Numbered from the stretch's first letter, positions 37,147 to 46,855 are shown. The stretch is 64,000 nt of DNA from Aromatoleum toluvorans (GCF_012910905.1 NZ_WTVN01000004.1:1-64000), one strand, 5' to 3'. Translations and numbers: made by a program. The notes: generated from the letters alone by a model not told the origin.

Positions 37147-37980
37147 ATGAAGAGCAAGGTGATTGGACGGAGATCCGGCGCTGCCCTGATTGCCGGGTGC
37201 TGTGTGGCTTTTGGGATGGCCACGGGAAAGAGTGCCTTCGCGGCAGAGAGCTGGCAGAACACGAACGTGACGGTCGGCTATACGACCGAGTCCAAGTTCG
37301 ATCCGGTTTTCGGCACCGGCACGGCCGACGGGAAATTGACGACCGTGCGTCTCGAGCATTTCGGCGTCCATGAGTATGGCGACAATTATTTCTTTGCCGA
37401 CACCTACTACGGCAAGGACGTTGGCGACTTCAATGGATTCGGTGCGGGCTCGTTCGGCGAGCAGACCAAGAATCAGTATTTCCTGGTCTGGAATCCGCGG
37501 CTGAGCCTCTCCAAGATCACCGGCGCGGATCTCTCGTTCGGATTCATTCAGGACGTCTATCTCGCCGCGCGCCTCGAACGGGGCTCGTATGCGAACTTCC
37601 GCGCAAACAATTTCGGCGTCGCATTCGATTTGAAAGTGCCCGGTTTCAGCTTCTTCGAAACCGATTTCTACACGCGCGGCGCGCGCTTCACCGGCGACGA
37701 AGGGAAGACCATCCGCACCCTGTTCTGGCGCACGTTCGCGATGCTGCCCTTCGAGGTCGCGGGGCTGAAATTCACCTGGTCGCCGCTGCTGCTGGTGAAT
37801 TTCAACAACAAGGAGCGCGACAACACGGTCTTCGTCCAGCCCGACCTGTGGCTGAAACTCAACAAGCATTTCGACGTCGGCTACCGCCACGAGTACGCCA
37901 CCTACAGCAAGACCGCGGGCGAGGGCGGCGGCACGTACTCGCGCACGACCCCGACGCTGCTGGTGCGCTGGAACTTCTGA
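37147..37980 (+). CDS. Tsx-like outer-membrane channel (first copy, diverged)
   Basis: A 277-residue outer-membrane beta-barrel of the nucleoside-specific Tsx-like channel family. It has a signal peptide (about 1-32, ending SAFAA), alternating aromatic/polar strands, and a C-terminal strand ending LLVRWNF, with the terminal phenylalanine needed for barrel assembly. It shares features such as the YGDNYFFADTYYG strand with the two later copies in the island but is clearly more diverged from them. It probably admits creatinine or creatine to the periplasm. The ABC importer genes follow. Confidence 0.82.
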   Translation: MKSKVIGRRSGAALIAGCCVAFGMATGKSAFAAESWQNTNVTVGYTTESKFDPVFGTGTADGKLTTVRLEHFGVHEYGDNYFFADTYYGKDVGDFNGFGAGSFGEQTKNQYFLVWNPRLSLSKITGADLSFGFIQDVYLAARLERGSYANFRANNFGVAFDLKVPGFSFFETDFYTRGARFTGDEGKTIRTLFWRTFAMLPFEVAGLKFTWSPLLLVNFNNKERDNTVFVQPDLWLKLNKHFDVGYRHEYATYSKTAGEGGGTYSRTTPTLLVRWNF

Positions 37981-38129
37981 CTTTCCCACGATCGCGATCG
38001 GTTTGCGGGCGCCTCTGACAGGGTGTCCGCGGCCGGTTGCGGGTGTGTTCCCGGTGTTTCGTCGGCAAGGCAAGAGAGCTGCCCGAGCAGCCGCGGCCTG
38101 CCGATCCGTTCGTACCAAAGGAGATCGAA

Positions 38130-39287
38130 ATGAAACAGGAAGACAAGTCCCTGCAGTCGCCGTTCCGCCGCCGCTTTCTCCAGAGCAGCACTGCCCTGGC
38201 TGCGGGCAGTGCGCTGCCGCTGTCGCTGACGGCCGCCAGCAGCTGGGCGCAGTCGTCGGGCGGCCAGCCGCGCACGCTGACGATGCTGGCGTGGTACGGC
38301 CATGCCGAACCGGACATCGTTGCCGAGTTCGAGGCGAAGTACAACGTCAAGGTGAAGCCGAAGTACTACACCGGCGGCGACAACATGCTGGCGCTGATCT
38401 CGCAGTCGCCGGCCGGCACCTACGACCTGATCCTGTCCGACGCGGAATACGTGCCGCAGCTGCGCAAGGCCGGCTACCTCGAACGCCTTGAAGCGAAGGA
38501 CTACCCGTTCGACGACTATTTCCCCGAGTTCCAGAAATTCCCGGGGCATTGGGACGGCAACGACCTCTACGCGGTGATGGTCCGCTTCGGCTTCCTCGGC
38601 GTCGCCTACAACACCGAGGCCGTACCCGAGAGCAAGGCGCGCTCGTTCAAGGTGTACTGGGATCCGGCGTACAAGGGCAAGGTCGGGCACTTCGACTGGT
38701 ATCTGCCGAACATGGGGGAGATCAGCCTCTACGCCGGCCACAAGGCGCCGTACAAGTTGGAAAAGGAGCAGTTCGGCAAGCTCCAGAGCGTCATGAAGTC
38801 GCTGCGCCCGCAGGTCGCGGGCTTCTTCGACTATGGCGGCACCTTCAGCGGCCTGAAGAACGGGCAATTGCAACTGGTGTGCGGCATCGGCGACTGGATC
38901 ACCGGCACGCTGGCGCGCTCGGGCGCCAAGGTGAGCTCGGTCGTGCCCGACGAGGGCGGCCTGCAATGGACCGAGTCGCTGTCGATCGGCAAGGGCACGC
39001 GCAACCGTGATCTCGCCAACGCCTTCATCCAGTACATCACCTCGGCGCAGGGCCAGGTGAAGTCCGCGAAGATGGCCGCCTATCCGGCACTCATCCCGAA
39101 CCGCAAGGGCTGGGAGCTGCTGGGGCAGAGCGACGCGGCCGAGGCGCGCAGGCAGGGCATGGTGCTGCAAGGACACAACGTGATGGACGACATCCGCTCC
39201 GGGAAGATCACGTTCCGCCAGCTGCCCGTGCAGCAAAGCATCGAGGACTGGAACGACTTCTGGTCCGAGTACAAGGAAAAGGCCTGA
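38130..39287 (+). CDS. Spermidine/putrescine-type ABC transporter, substrate-binding protein
   Basis: A periplasmic PotD/F-like protein of 385 residues. The N-terminus has a twin-arginine signal (FRRRFLQSSTALAAGSALPL) with cleavage near ASSWAQ, so it is probably exported folded by Tat. The core LTMLAWYGHAEPDIVAEFEAKYNV is typical of the family. The start at 38130 follows AAAGGAGA. Flanked by creatininase and creatinase, it more likely binds creatine or another guanidino compound than a polyamine. Confidence 0.87.
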   Translation: MKQEDKSLQSPFRRRFLQSSTALAAGSALPLSLTAASSWAQSSGGQPRTLTMLAWYGHAEPDIVAEFEAKYNVKVKPKYYTGGDNMLALISQSPAGTYDLILSDAEYVPQLRKAGYLERLEAKDYPFDDYFPEFQKFPGHWDGNDLYAVMVRFGFLGVAYNTEAVPESKARSFKVYWDPAYKGKVGHFDWYLPNMGEISLYAGHKAPYKLEKEQFGKLQSVMKSLRPQVAGFFDYGGTFSGLKNGQLQLVCGIGDWITGTLARSGAKVSSVVPDEGGLQWTESLSIGKGTRNRDLANAFIQYITSAQGQVKSAKMAAYPALIPNRKGWELLGQSDAAEARRQGMVLQGHNVMDDIRSGKITFRQLPVQQSIEDWNDFWSEYKEKA

Positions 39288-39300
39288 GCCTTCCCGCCAC

Positions 39301-39326
39301 GCCGGGCGGGCCGCGGTCCGCCCGGC
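39301..39326 (+). terminator. Stem-loop after the binding-protein gene
   Basis: GCCGGGCGG, an 8-base loop and the exact complement, 13 bp after the stop and before the first permease gene. It probably stabilises the binding-protein mRNA; there is no T-run. Confidence 0.55.
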
Positions 39327-39345
39327 GCCATTCCGGAGCATCCCC

Positions 39346-40185
39346 ATGTCGAACACCAGCCGTCGGCGGTGGCCGCTGTTGCTGCCACCCCTGCTGTGGC
39401 AGTTGACCTTCTTCCTGCTGCCGCTGCTTTTCCTCTTCGTCATCTCGTTCTGGAGCGTCGTCAATTTCCGCCTGGAACCGGACATGACCCTCAAGAACTG
39501 GGACTTCATGCTGAGTCGCAGCTCGTTCTGGTCGGCCTACGGCCATACCTGGGCGCTGGCGCTCGGCGCGGCGGCCGTCACGACCGCCTGTTCCTTTCCT
39601 GCCGCCTGCAGTCTGGCGTTCACGGTGTCGGAGCGCACGCGCAAGCTCGCGCTGATGTTCCTGGTGGTGCCGTTCTTCACCAGCTATCTCGTGCGCGTGT
39701 ATTCGTGGCAGGCCTTCCTCGCCGACAACGGCATCGTCAATGCGCTGCTGTCGGTCGTCGGCATCGACGGGCTGCCGATGCTGAACTCGGACTTCGGTTC
39801 GCTCGTCGGCTACGTCACGCTGGCGCTGCCGCTCGTGACGCTGGTGCAGACGATGGGGTTGGCGCAGATCGACCGCAACCTGATCGAGGCCGCGCACAAC
39901 CTGCGCGCGGGGCCGGTGCGCACGCTGTTCGAGGTGATCATGCCGCTCGCGAAACCCTCGCTCGTCGTCGGCGCGCTCTTCGCCTTCATCCTCGCCTTCG
40001 GCGATTTCGTCGCGCCGACCTATCTCGGCGGCGGTGCTCCGCCGACGCTCAGCAACCTGATCATCGACACCACGAAGTCCGGCCAGCAGTGGCCGCGCGC
40101 GGCGGTCGTCGCGATCGTGATGATCCTCACCCTCGTCCTCACCTCCCTCGCGGCGGTGCGGCTGGCCTACGGGAGGCGCAAATGA
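39346..40185 (+). CDS. ABC transporter permease, PotB type
   Basis: An inner-membrane permease of 279 residues with about six helices. The cytoplasmic coupling loop has the family motif LIEAAHNLRAGPVRTLFEVIMPLAKPS near residue 185. It overlaps the next permease gene by 4 bp (ATGA), indicating coupled translation. Confidence 0.9.
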   Translation: MSNTSRRRWPLLLPPLLWQLTFFLLPLLFLFVISFWSVVNFRLEPDMTLKNWDFMLSRSSFWSAYGHTWALALGAAAVTTACSFPAACSLAFTVSERTRKLALMFLVVPFFTSYLVRVYSWQAFLADNGIVNALLSVVGIDGLPMLNSDFGSLVGYVTLALPLVTLVQTMGLAQIDRNLIEAAHNLRAGPVRTLFEVIMPLAKPSLVVGALFAFILAFGDFVAPTYLGGGAPPTLSNLIIDTTKSGQQWPRAAVVAIVMILTLVLTSLAAVRLAYGRRK

Positions 40186-41048
40186 TGTCGGGAAACGGGA
40201 TGCTGAAAATCGGCCGCTGGTTCGGGTGGGCCTATACGGGCTACACCTTCCTCTTCATCCTGGCGCCGATCGCCGCGAGCCTGGTGTTCTCGTTCAATGC
40301 GGACCGCTTCCCGTCGCTGCCGCTGAAGGGATTCACGACGGACTGGTACGGCGGCACCTTCACCGATCCGCTGGTCATCGAGGCCTTCCAGCGCAGCGTG
40401 ATGGTGTCGATCCCGGTGGCGCTGCTGTCGACGATCCTCGGCTTCTGCGCGGCCTACTGCGACTTCCGCTTCGAGTTCCGCGGCAAGTCGCTGTTCGGCC
40501 TGCTGATGCTGCTGCCGCCGACGATTCCCGCCGTCATCATGGGACTGGGGATGCTGTCCTACCTGTCGCGCATCAACCTCGCCGGCGAGGTGTGGGCCGT
40601 GCTGATCAGCCATGTCGTGATCGCGCTGCCGTTCGCGATGGCGATGATCCGGCTGCGTCTGGCGCAGATGGACGCCGCGCTCGAGGAAGCGTCGTGGAAC
40701 CTGCGCGCGTCGCCGGCGCAGACGCTGTGGCACGTCGTCCTGCCGTTCTGCAAGCAGAGCCTGGTCGCCGCCTTCCTGATCACCGCCGCGGTGTCCTTCG
40801 ACGAGTTCGCCGTCGCGTGGTTCGTGTCGGGCCTCAACGAGACCGTGCCGGTGCGCGTGCTGGTGTTCCTGCAGGGGCAGGTCAGCCCGGTGATCAACGC
40901 GATCGGCACGGCGGTATTCACGTCCTCGATCCTCCTCGTCGCAATCGGCATGGGGTTCTCCGGCATGGGCAAGGCGAAGCGCGCCGCCGCCGATTCCCCG
41001 GCGCAGCCTGCGGGCGGCGCGGTTACCAACAACGGTTTGTCTTTGTGA
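40182..41048 (+). CDS. ABC transporter permease, PotC type
   Basis: The second permease, 288 residues, about six helices. The coupling loop LEEASWNLRASPAQTLWHVVLPF lies near residue 168 and is the equivalent of the EAA motif. There are two adjacent ATG codons at the start; the first overlaps the upstream stop. The last 25 residues are Ala/Gly-rich and polar. Confidence 0.9.
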   Translation: MMSGNGMLKIGRWFGWAYTGYTFLFILAPIAASLVFSFNADRFPSLPLKGFTTDWYGGTFTDPLVIEAFQRSVMVSIPVALLSTILGFCAAYCDFRFEFRGKSLFGLLMLLPPTIPAVIMGLGMLSYLSRINLAGEVWAVLISHVVIALPFAMAMIRLRLAQMDAALEEASWNLRASPAQTLWHVVLPFCKQSLVAAFLITAAVSFDEFAVAWFVSGLNETVPVRVLVFLQGQVSPVINAIGTAVFTSSILLVAIGMGFSGMGKAKRAAADSPAQPAGGAVTNNGLSL

Positions 41049-41056
41049 GAACGACC

Positions 41057-42145
41057 ATGACTCAAGCACTGGTAGAGATCGATCGCGTATCGAAGAGATT
41101 CGGCGACTACACGGCGGTCACCGAGACCTCGTTCAGCATCGGGCAGGGCGAGTTCCTGGCGATCATGGGCTCGAGCGGCTGCGGCAAGACGACCATGCTG
41201 CGCATGCTGGCCGGGCTCGAGGAGCCTTCAGCGGGCGAGATCCGCCTCGAGGGGTGCTCGCAGAAGGGCTTGCCGCCGTGGCGGCGCGAGTTGCCGCTGG
41301 TGTGGCAGAGCCTCGCGCTCTTCCCCTTCCTGAGCGTGCTCGACAACGTCGGCTTCGGCCTCAAGATGCGCGGCGTCGCCAAGGCCGAGCGCGACCGGCG
41401 CTCGCTCGCGTGGCTGCACAAGCTCGAGCTCGGCGAGTTCGCGAGCCGCAACGTGATGCAGCTCTCGGGCGGCCAGCGTCAGCGCGTCGCACTGGCGCGC
41501 GCGCTCGTCACCGAGCCCAAGGTGCTGCTGCTCGACGAGCCGTTGAGCGCGCTCGACGCCCACCTCAGCGTGCGCATGCAGGCGCTGCTGCGCTCCCTGC
41601 AGCGCGAGCTGGGCATTACCTTCGTGTATGTCACGCACAGCCAGACCGAAGCCTTCTCGATGGCCGACCGCGTCGTGATCATGAGCCGCGGCAAGGTCGA
41701 GCAGATCGGCTCGCCGCAGGCGATCTACCGCCATCCCGCGAACCGTTTCGTTGCCGAGTTCATCGGCAACGTGACGATCCTGCGCGGGAGCGTCGCCGAG
41801 GCCGGCGATCAGGCCATCCGCCTCAACACCGCCACGGGCGGGATGTCGGTGTCGCGCGGCAATTTCGCGGGCGCGCACGGGGCGCAGGCGGATTTCTACG
41901 TCAACGCCGACCAGATCGCGATCGGCGACGAGCCGCGGCACGAGAACCACGTGCGCGCGCGTTTCCTGAGCCACAAGTTCATCGGGAACATGGTGACGCT
42001 GTTCCTCGAGGTGCCCGGAATCGACGACGACCTCAAGGTGATCCTGCCCGAACGCACCTACGACTGCCTCGGCGTGCAGCCCGGCGACTCGGTCGTGGCG
42101 TCCTGGCCGGCGGCTGCGGCGCATTTTTTCGGCGGCACCGCCTGA
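41057..42145 (+). CDS. ABC transporter ATP-binding protein, PotA type
   Basis: A 362-residue ATPase with Walker A GSSGCGKT near residue 38, signature LSGGQRQRVALARAL, Walker B VLLLDEPLSALD and the switch histidine in YVTHSQTE. The C-terminal 120 residues form the TOBE-type regulatory domain usual for PotA. It is last of the four-gene importer, 8 bp after the PotC-type gene, and precedes creatinase. Confidence 0.92.
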   Translation: MTQALVEIDRVSKRFGDYTAVTETSFSIGQGEFLAIMGSSGCGKTTMLRMLAGLEEPSAGEIRLEGCSQKGLPPWRRELPLVWQSLALFPFLSVLDNVGFGLKMRGVAKAERDRRSLAWLHKLELGEFASRNVMQLSGGQRQRVALARALVTEPKVLLLDEPLSALDAHLSVRMQALLRSLQRELGITFVYVTHSQTEAFSMADRVVIMSRGKVEQIGSPQAIYRHPANRFVAEFIGNVTILRGSVAEAGDQAIRLNTATGGMSVSRGNFAGAHGAQADFYVNADQIAIGDEPRHENHVRARFLSHKFIGNMVTLFLEVPGIDDDLKVILPERTYDCLGVQPGDSVVASWPAAAAHFFGGTA

Positions 42146-42329
42146 GCCTGCGGGATGCATTCGGCCGACGTTTTCGTCGTCGTCGTTTTCAAGAAAACGC
42201 CCGTCGAAGTGCGGAAATTAGGGGGGCATCCCGTTCTTTAGCATGGACTTACGTTGTCGGTGCGCAGGTTCCCAGGCATCCGGCGATGTTTTCGGCAACA
42301 CCCATTACATATAACAGGAGTGGATGGAC

Positions 42330-43574
42330 ATGACGAATCTGGTTACCGGCATTCAGTCGATCTCGGAAATGAAGGATCTGCTGCGCATCGAGAACGGCGA
42401 AAAGGTCAAGCACACGTTCTCGGAACAGGAATTCCACAACCGCCAGGCGAAGCTGCGCGCCTACATGGCGGCCAACGACATCGACGCCGTGCTGTTCACG
42501 TCGATGCACAACATCAACTACTACAGCGACTTCCTCTACTGCTCCTTCGGCCGCCCGTATGGCCTGGTCGTGACGCAGGAGAAGGTCGTGTCGATCAGCG
42601 CCAACATCGACGGCGGCCAGCCGTGGCGCCGCACCGTGGGCGACTACAACGTCGTCTACACCGATTGGCGCCGTGACAACTACTTCCGCGCGATCCAGCA
42701 GGAAATCGCCAACAAGGGCCGTGTCGGCGTCGAATATGACCACATCCCGGTCGAGCGCCTGGAAAAGCTCAAGGCCGCGCTGCCGAACGTCACGCTGACC
42801 GACATCGGCGCCCCGACGATGCGCATGCGCATGGTGAAGTCGGCCGAGGAGATCGCGCTGATCAAGCACGGCGCACAGGTGTGCGACGTCGGCGGTGCGG
42901 CGCTCGCGGCGGCCGTGCATGAAGGCGTGGCCGAGCACGAAGTGGCGCTCGCCTCGACGCAGGCGATGATCCGCGAGATCGCCAAGCGCTTCCCCGACTC
43001 GGAGCTGATGGACACCTGGACCTGGTTCCAGTCCGGCATCAACACCGACGGCGCGCACAACCCGGTGACCACGCGCAAGGTGCAGAAGGGCGACATCCTG
43101 TCGCTGAACTGCTTCTCGATGATCTCCGGCTACTACACCGCGCTCGAGCGCACGATGTTCTTCGACCATTGCGACGACGCCTCGCTCAAGCTGTGGGAGG
43201 TCAACGTCAAGGTGCACGAGGCCGGCCTCAAGCTCGTGAAGCCGGGCGTGCGCTGCTGCGACGTCGCCGCGCAGCTGAACGAGATCTTCGCCGAGCACGG
43301 CCTGCTGCAGTACCGCACCTTCGGCTACGGCCACTCCTTCGGCGTGCTGTCGCACTACTATGGCCGCGAGGCCGGCCTCGAATTCCGCGAGGACATCGAG
43401 ACGGTGCTGGAGCCGGGCATGGTCGTGTCGATCGAGCCGATGATCATGCTGCCCGAAGGCATGCCCGGCGCCGGTGGCTACCGCGAGCACGACATCCTCG
43501 TCGTGACCGAGAACGGCGCCGAGAACATCACCGGCTTCAAGTACGGGCCGGAGCACAACATCATCCGCCGCTAA
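42330..43574 (+). CDS. Creatinase (creatine amidinohydrolase)
   Basis: Hydrolyses creatine to sarcosine and urea. It is a pita-bread-fold M24-type protein without bound metal. The sequence closely follows Pseudomonas putida creatinase (NINYYSDFLYCSFGRPY, NIDGGQPWRRTVG, TWTWFQSGINTDGAHNPVTTRK, GHSFGVLSHYYGREAG). The catalytic histidine corresponds to H243 here, with the substrate-binding glutamates at E273 and E369. The ATG at 42330 is preferred because AGGAG ends 9 bp before it; the ATG at 42324 is only 3 bp from that site. There are about eleven extra N-terminal residues relative to the Pseudomonas enzyme, so a later start is possible. Confidence 0.95.
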   Translation: MTNLVTGIQSISEMKDLLRIENGEKVKHTFSEQEFHNRQAKLRAYMAANDIDAVLFTSMHNINYYSDFLYCSFGRPYGLVVTQEKVVSISANIDGGQPWRRTVGDYNVVYTDWRRDNYFRAIQQEIANKGRVGVEYDHIPVERLEKLKAALPNVTLTDIGAPTMRMRMVKSAEEIALIKHGAQVCDVGGAALAAAVHEGVAEHEVALASTQAMIREIAKRFPDSELMDTWTWFQSGINTDGAHNPVTTRKVQKGDILSLNCFSMISGYYTALERTMFFDHCDDASLKLWEVNVKVHEAGLKLVKPGVRCCDVAAQLNEIFAEHGLLQYRTFGYGHSFGVLSHYYGREAGLEFREDIETVLEPGMVVSIEPMIMLPEGMPGAGGYREHDILVVTENGAENITGFKYGPEHNIIRR

Positions 43575-43587
43575 GCCGACGGAATCC

Positions 43588-43611
43588 GGCCTGCCGCGCC
43601 TGCGGCAGGCC
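43588..43611 (+). terminator. Stem-loop after creatinase
   Basis: GGCCTGCCGC, loop GCCT, and exact complement, 13 bp after the creatinase stop. No T-run follows (CGCCAAAACG), so it may be a Rho-assisted end or a 3'-stabilising hairpin. Confidence 0.6.
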
Positions 43612-43665
43612 GCCAAAACGATGACTGCCCCGGAAGAGGGCGGCGATTACACCGGAGACACATCC

Positions 43666-43695
43666 ATGAAAAAAAGCCGCTGGGCCTCCTCCTAG
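43666..43695 (+). pseudogene. Nine-codon open frame: leader peptide or stump of a lost gene
   Basis: An ATG preceded by CCGGAG is followed by AAAAAAAGC and a TAG after nine codons (MKKSRWASS). The MKK-R-W start resembles a signal peptide beginning, so it may be all that remains of a secreted-protein gene. It could equally be a short leader peptide of the downstream transporter. Either reading is uncertain. Confidence 0.3.
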
Positions 43696-43877
43696 AGCCC
43701 GCAGTGCGTCGACCTCGCAGGAGTCGTTGACGACCGCCTTTCCGTGCCGCGCCACCGTGGCCGGATCGCCGTCGCCTGCCCACCCGGATTTACCGTTCCG
43801 CGCGCCCGTGCCTTTGGGGCCCGGCGTGGCTTGCCGTGCGCGTCGGACGGATTCACACCAGGTTTCGTGGAGACAAC

Positions 43878-45206
43878 ATGAATACACAACAAGCCGTATT
43901 GAGGGGTGAGTGCGCCGTGGATAGCGAACAGCGCCTCGTGCGCCGCGCCGCCGCCGGAAGCTTCATCGGCAACTTCGTCGAATGGTTCGACTACGCGGCC
44001 TATGGCTATCTCGCCACTATCATCGCGGCGGTGTTCTTCCCGAGCGAGGACCGCGCGACGGCATTGATGTCGACCTTCGCCGTGTTCGCGATCTCGTTCT
44101 TCATCCGCCCGGTCGGGGGCGTGATCTGGGGGCACATCGGCGACCGCATCGGCCGCCGCGATGCGCTCTCGCTGTCGATCCTGATCATGTCGGGTTCGAC
44201 CTTCGTCATCGCCTTCCTGCCGAGTTACGACATGGTCGGGATCTGGGCGCCGATTCTCCTGCTGCTTGTGCGCCTGGTGCAGGGCTTTTCGGCTTCGGGC
44301 GAATACGCCGGGGCCTCGGCCTTCATTGCCGAGTATGCGCCGGCGAAGAAGCGTGGCCTGTACACCAGCCTGGTGCCGGCCAGCACCGCGGCGGGCCTGC
44401 TCTTCGGCTCGCTGCTCGTCGCGTGGATGCACACCGTGCTGACGACCGAGGAAATGCACGCCTGGGGCTGGCGCCTGCCCTTCCTGCTGGCCGCGCCCTT
44501 CGGCCTGATCGGCCGCTGGATCCGCACCAACCTGGAGGACACGCCGGCCTTCCGCGCGATGGAATCGAAACACGCCCACAAGGAGGCCGCGCCGATCGGA
44601 CTGCTGCTCACGCGTTACCGCCGGACGGTGATCGTCGCGCTGGGCGTCGCCAGCCTCAACGCGGTCGGCTTCTACGTACTGCTGTCCTACATGCCGACCT
44701 ACCTCAGCACCGAGCAGGGCCTCAGCGAAGCGGCATCGTTCCGCGCCGCGACGATCTCGCTGATCGCCTACATCGGCTTCATCTTCCTGATGGGCAAGCT
44801 CTCGGACATGTTCGGGCGCAAGACCATGCTGGTCTTCGCCGCGGTGAGCTTCATGGCGATGAGCGTCGCGCTGTTCCGCGCGCTGCCGGGCGCCAGTTTC
44901 GAAACGATGCTGATGATCCAGATCATGTTCGGACTGCTGCTCGCGATGAACGACGGCACGCTCGCGTGCTTCCTCGCCGAGACCTTCCCGACCTCGGTGC
45001 GCTACAGCGGCTTCGCATTGAGCTTCAACCTCGCGAACACGCTCTTCGGTGGCACCGCACCGTTCATCTGCACCTGGCTGATCAAGACCACCGGCAACCC
45101 GTTTGCCCCGGCGTGGTACCTGGTCGGCGCCGCGACGGTGTCGCTGGTCGCGATCCTCGCCACGCGCACGCGCTCGGGCGACGACTTCATCGAATCGAGA
45201 GCCTGA
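43878..45206 (+). CDS. MHS-family major facilitator transporter
   Basis: An inner-membrane symporter of 442 residues and about twelve helices in the metabolite:H+ symporter family (ProP, KgtP, ShiA relatives). The family opening GNFVEWFDYAAYGYLA is at about 35-50. The loop 2-3 motif GHIGDRIGRRDAL is near 95 and its second copy GKLSDMFGRKTML near 310. The substrate is not evident. Its position after creatinase suggests creatine, sarcosine or a related zwitterion. The ATG at 43878 is chosen because GGAGAC precedes it; an upstream in-frame start would add 14 unrelated residues. Confidence 0.87.
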   Translation: MNTQQAVLRGECAVDSEQRLVRRAAAGSFIGNFVEWFDYAAYGYLATIIAAVFFPSEDRATALMSTFAVFAISFFIRPVGGVIWGHIGDRIGRRDALSLSILIMSGSTFVIAFLPSYDMVGIWAPILLLLVRLVQGFSASGEYAGASAFIAEYAPAKKRGLYTSLVPASTAAGLLFGSLLVAWMHTVLTTEEMHAWGWRLPFLLAAPFGLIGRWIRTNLEDTPAFRAMESKHAHKEAAPIGLLLTRYRRTVIVALGVASLNAVGFYVLLSYMPTYLSTEQGLSEAASFRAATISLIAYIGFIFLMGKLSDMFGRKTMLVFAAVSFMAMSVALFRALPGASFETMLMIQIMFGLLLAMNDGTLACFLAETFPTSVRYSGFALSFNLANTLFGGTAPFICTWLIKTTGNPFAPAWYLVGAATVSLVAILATRTRSGDDFIESRA

Positions 45207-45300
45207 GCGGGAGCGCGCCGCCGTCCGGTCAAGCGCAGGGCGCTTGCTGGCCGGCGACGCGCCCTGGCAATACCTTCCGGGGAGGCGGCCAATCTTCCCG

Positions 45301-45750
45301 TCAGGCCGCCTGCTTGTTCAGGGCGCCGGACTCGATCCGGTTCTCCCCGCGGCCGAGGCTGAACCTCCCGGGGCCCAGCAGGGCGACGTAGAACATGCCG
45401 CCCATGATCGCCAGATTCTTCAGAAAATGATTCAGCTGGTTCGAATAGCTGGCGGCGTCGGCACTCCAGTACGGGTGAAAGATCAGGGTGGTCGGAATCA
45501 GGAAGAGGATGAAGGCGCCGGCCGCCCATCGCGCTTTCCAGCCGAGGATGAGGGACAAGCCGCCCAGCACTTCGAGGGCAATCGTGCCGGCCAGAAGCAG
45601 TTCGCTCACGGGCAGCCCCTTCGAGGCCATGTAGCCCGCGACGGCGGCAAAGCGCCCGATCTTGCCGACCCCCGAAATGAGGAAGATGAGGCCCAACAGA
45701 CCCCTTCCGATCAGCAGTCCCGCCGCTTGTCTGTCCTGTACGTTTGTCAT
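45301..45750 (-). CDS. DoxX family membrane protein
   Basis: A 149-residue inner-membrane protein with four hydrophobic helices. It has the DoxX features LIFLISGVGKIGRF at the first helix and ALEVLGGLSLILGWKAR in the third. The ATG at 45750 has AGGAGA upstream. It is divergent from the LysR gene next to it, which probably controls it. The family is often redox-related, but no activity can be assigned here, and a link to creatinine use is not evident. Confidence 0.85.
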   Translation of the reverse strand: MTNVQDRQAAGLLIGRGLLGLIFLISGVGKIGRFAAVAGYMASKGLPVSELLLAGTIALEVLGGLSLILGWKARWAAGAFILFLIPTTLIFHPYWSADAASYSNQLNHFLKNLAIMGGMFYVALLGPGRFSLGRGENRIESGALNKQAA

Positions 45751-45872
45751 GATGCGCTCTCCTGTCAAAAACTCGTCCTGGTCTTCCGACGCTTTGTTGG
45801 GCGAATTTTGACGATTGCATGAGATCGCTAAAATATAGAATAATTGAAATTACTTTTTCGATTATCGCAAAA

Positions 45873-46778
45873 ATGGCCATCGACCGTTTCGAGGCGTTGC
45901 GTGTCTTTTGCCGCATTGTCGAAATGGGCAGCTTCAGTCGCACTGCCCGGCTTCTCGACATGTCGAATTCCTCGGTGACCAACCACCTCACGAACCTGGA
46001 AGAACACCTGGGCGTCCGGCTGCTCAACCGGACGACGCGCAAGCTCTCCCTGACCGACGAGGGCCGGGCCTGCTACGACCGCGCCCGCGATTTGCTGGAT
46101 GGGCTCGGCGAATTGGAGGAGGGCTTGCGCGGGGCGAAGGCCGTGCCCCAGGGGGTGCTCCGGGTCGACGTTCCCACCGCGATCGGGCGCATGTATATCG
46201 CGCCGGCGTTGCCTCGTTTCGCAGAGCTTTATCCCGAAGTGACGGTGAGGATGACGCTCGGGGACCAGGTCCTCGCACCCGAGGAAACGGGCGTGGATGT
46301 CTCCATCCGCATCGGGGACCTGAAGGAGTCGTCGCGGGTGGCGAAGACGATTCACCGGGCGCGCTACGTGTGCTGCGCATCGCCCGATTTCCTGGCCAGG
46401 CATGGCACCCCGGCGGCGCCGCAGGATCTGGCGAGGTATCCGCAGATCGGCTTTTTGCAGCCGACTTCGCGGCATCCCGTCCCCTGGTACTTCAGCAAGG
46501 GCGACGTCGCGTTCGAGCAGATGCCCGACGCCCGCATCTGGATCAATCACGCCGAGTCGCTGATCGATGCGGCCATATCCGGCGGCGGCGTGGTCCAGCT
46601 CTTTTCCCTTTCGCTGCAGCGCTACTTTGCGAAAGGGGTCCTGGTGCCGATCCTGGCGGACTGGTCGGCCCCGGGCCCGCCGATCTCGATCCTTTATCCG
46701 CCAAGCCGCCACCAGCCCGCGAAGATCAGCGCGTTCGTGAGGTTCGTGAGCGAGCTGTTTGATGATCAGCTCGAATAA
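45873..46778 (+). CDS. LysR-family regulator
   Basis: A 301-residue regulator with an N-terminal helix-turn-helix (RFEALRVFCRIVEMGSFSRTA, SSVTNHLTNLEEHLGVRLLNRTTR) and a LysR effector domain. It looks like the large group that often acts on neighbouring divergent genes, here DoxX. The start at 45873 fits the family N-terminus (MAIDRFEALRVF). An upstream in-frame ATG at 45819 would add 18 residues from AT-rich DNA that more likely is promoter. Confidence 0.85.
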   Translation: MAIDRFEALRVFCRIVEMGSFSRTARLLDMSNSSVTNHLTNLEEHLGVRLLNRTTRKLSLTDEGRACYDRARDLLDGLGELEEGLRGAKAVPQGVLRVDVPTAIGRMYIAPALPRFAELYPEVTVRMTLGDQVLAPEETGVDVSIRIGDLKESSRVAKTIHRARYVCCASPDFLARHGTPAAPQDLARYPQIGFLQPTSRHPVPWYFSKGDVAFEQMPDARIWINHAESLIDAAISGGGVVQLFSLSLQRYFAKGVLVPILADWSAPGPPISILYPPSRHQPAKISAFVRFVSELFDDQLE

Positions 46779-46855
46779 GGCTCGGGGGTAATGCCCGCTC
46801 GGTGTGCACCGTGAGGGGCGCGAACCGGCCCGTGCTCAATATTATTGTCTGTATG

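Larger units (their letters stand above)
43575..43877 (+). other. Intergenic region after creatinase
   Basis: 303 bp that hold a perfect 10-bp hairpin (43588-43611), a nine-codon open frame with a good ribosome site (43666-43695), and then about 180 bp with nothing recognisable before the MHS transporter start. Confidence 0.5.
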
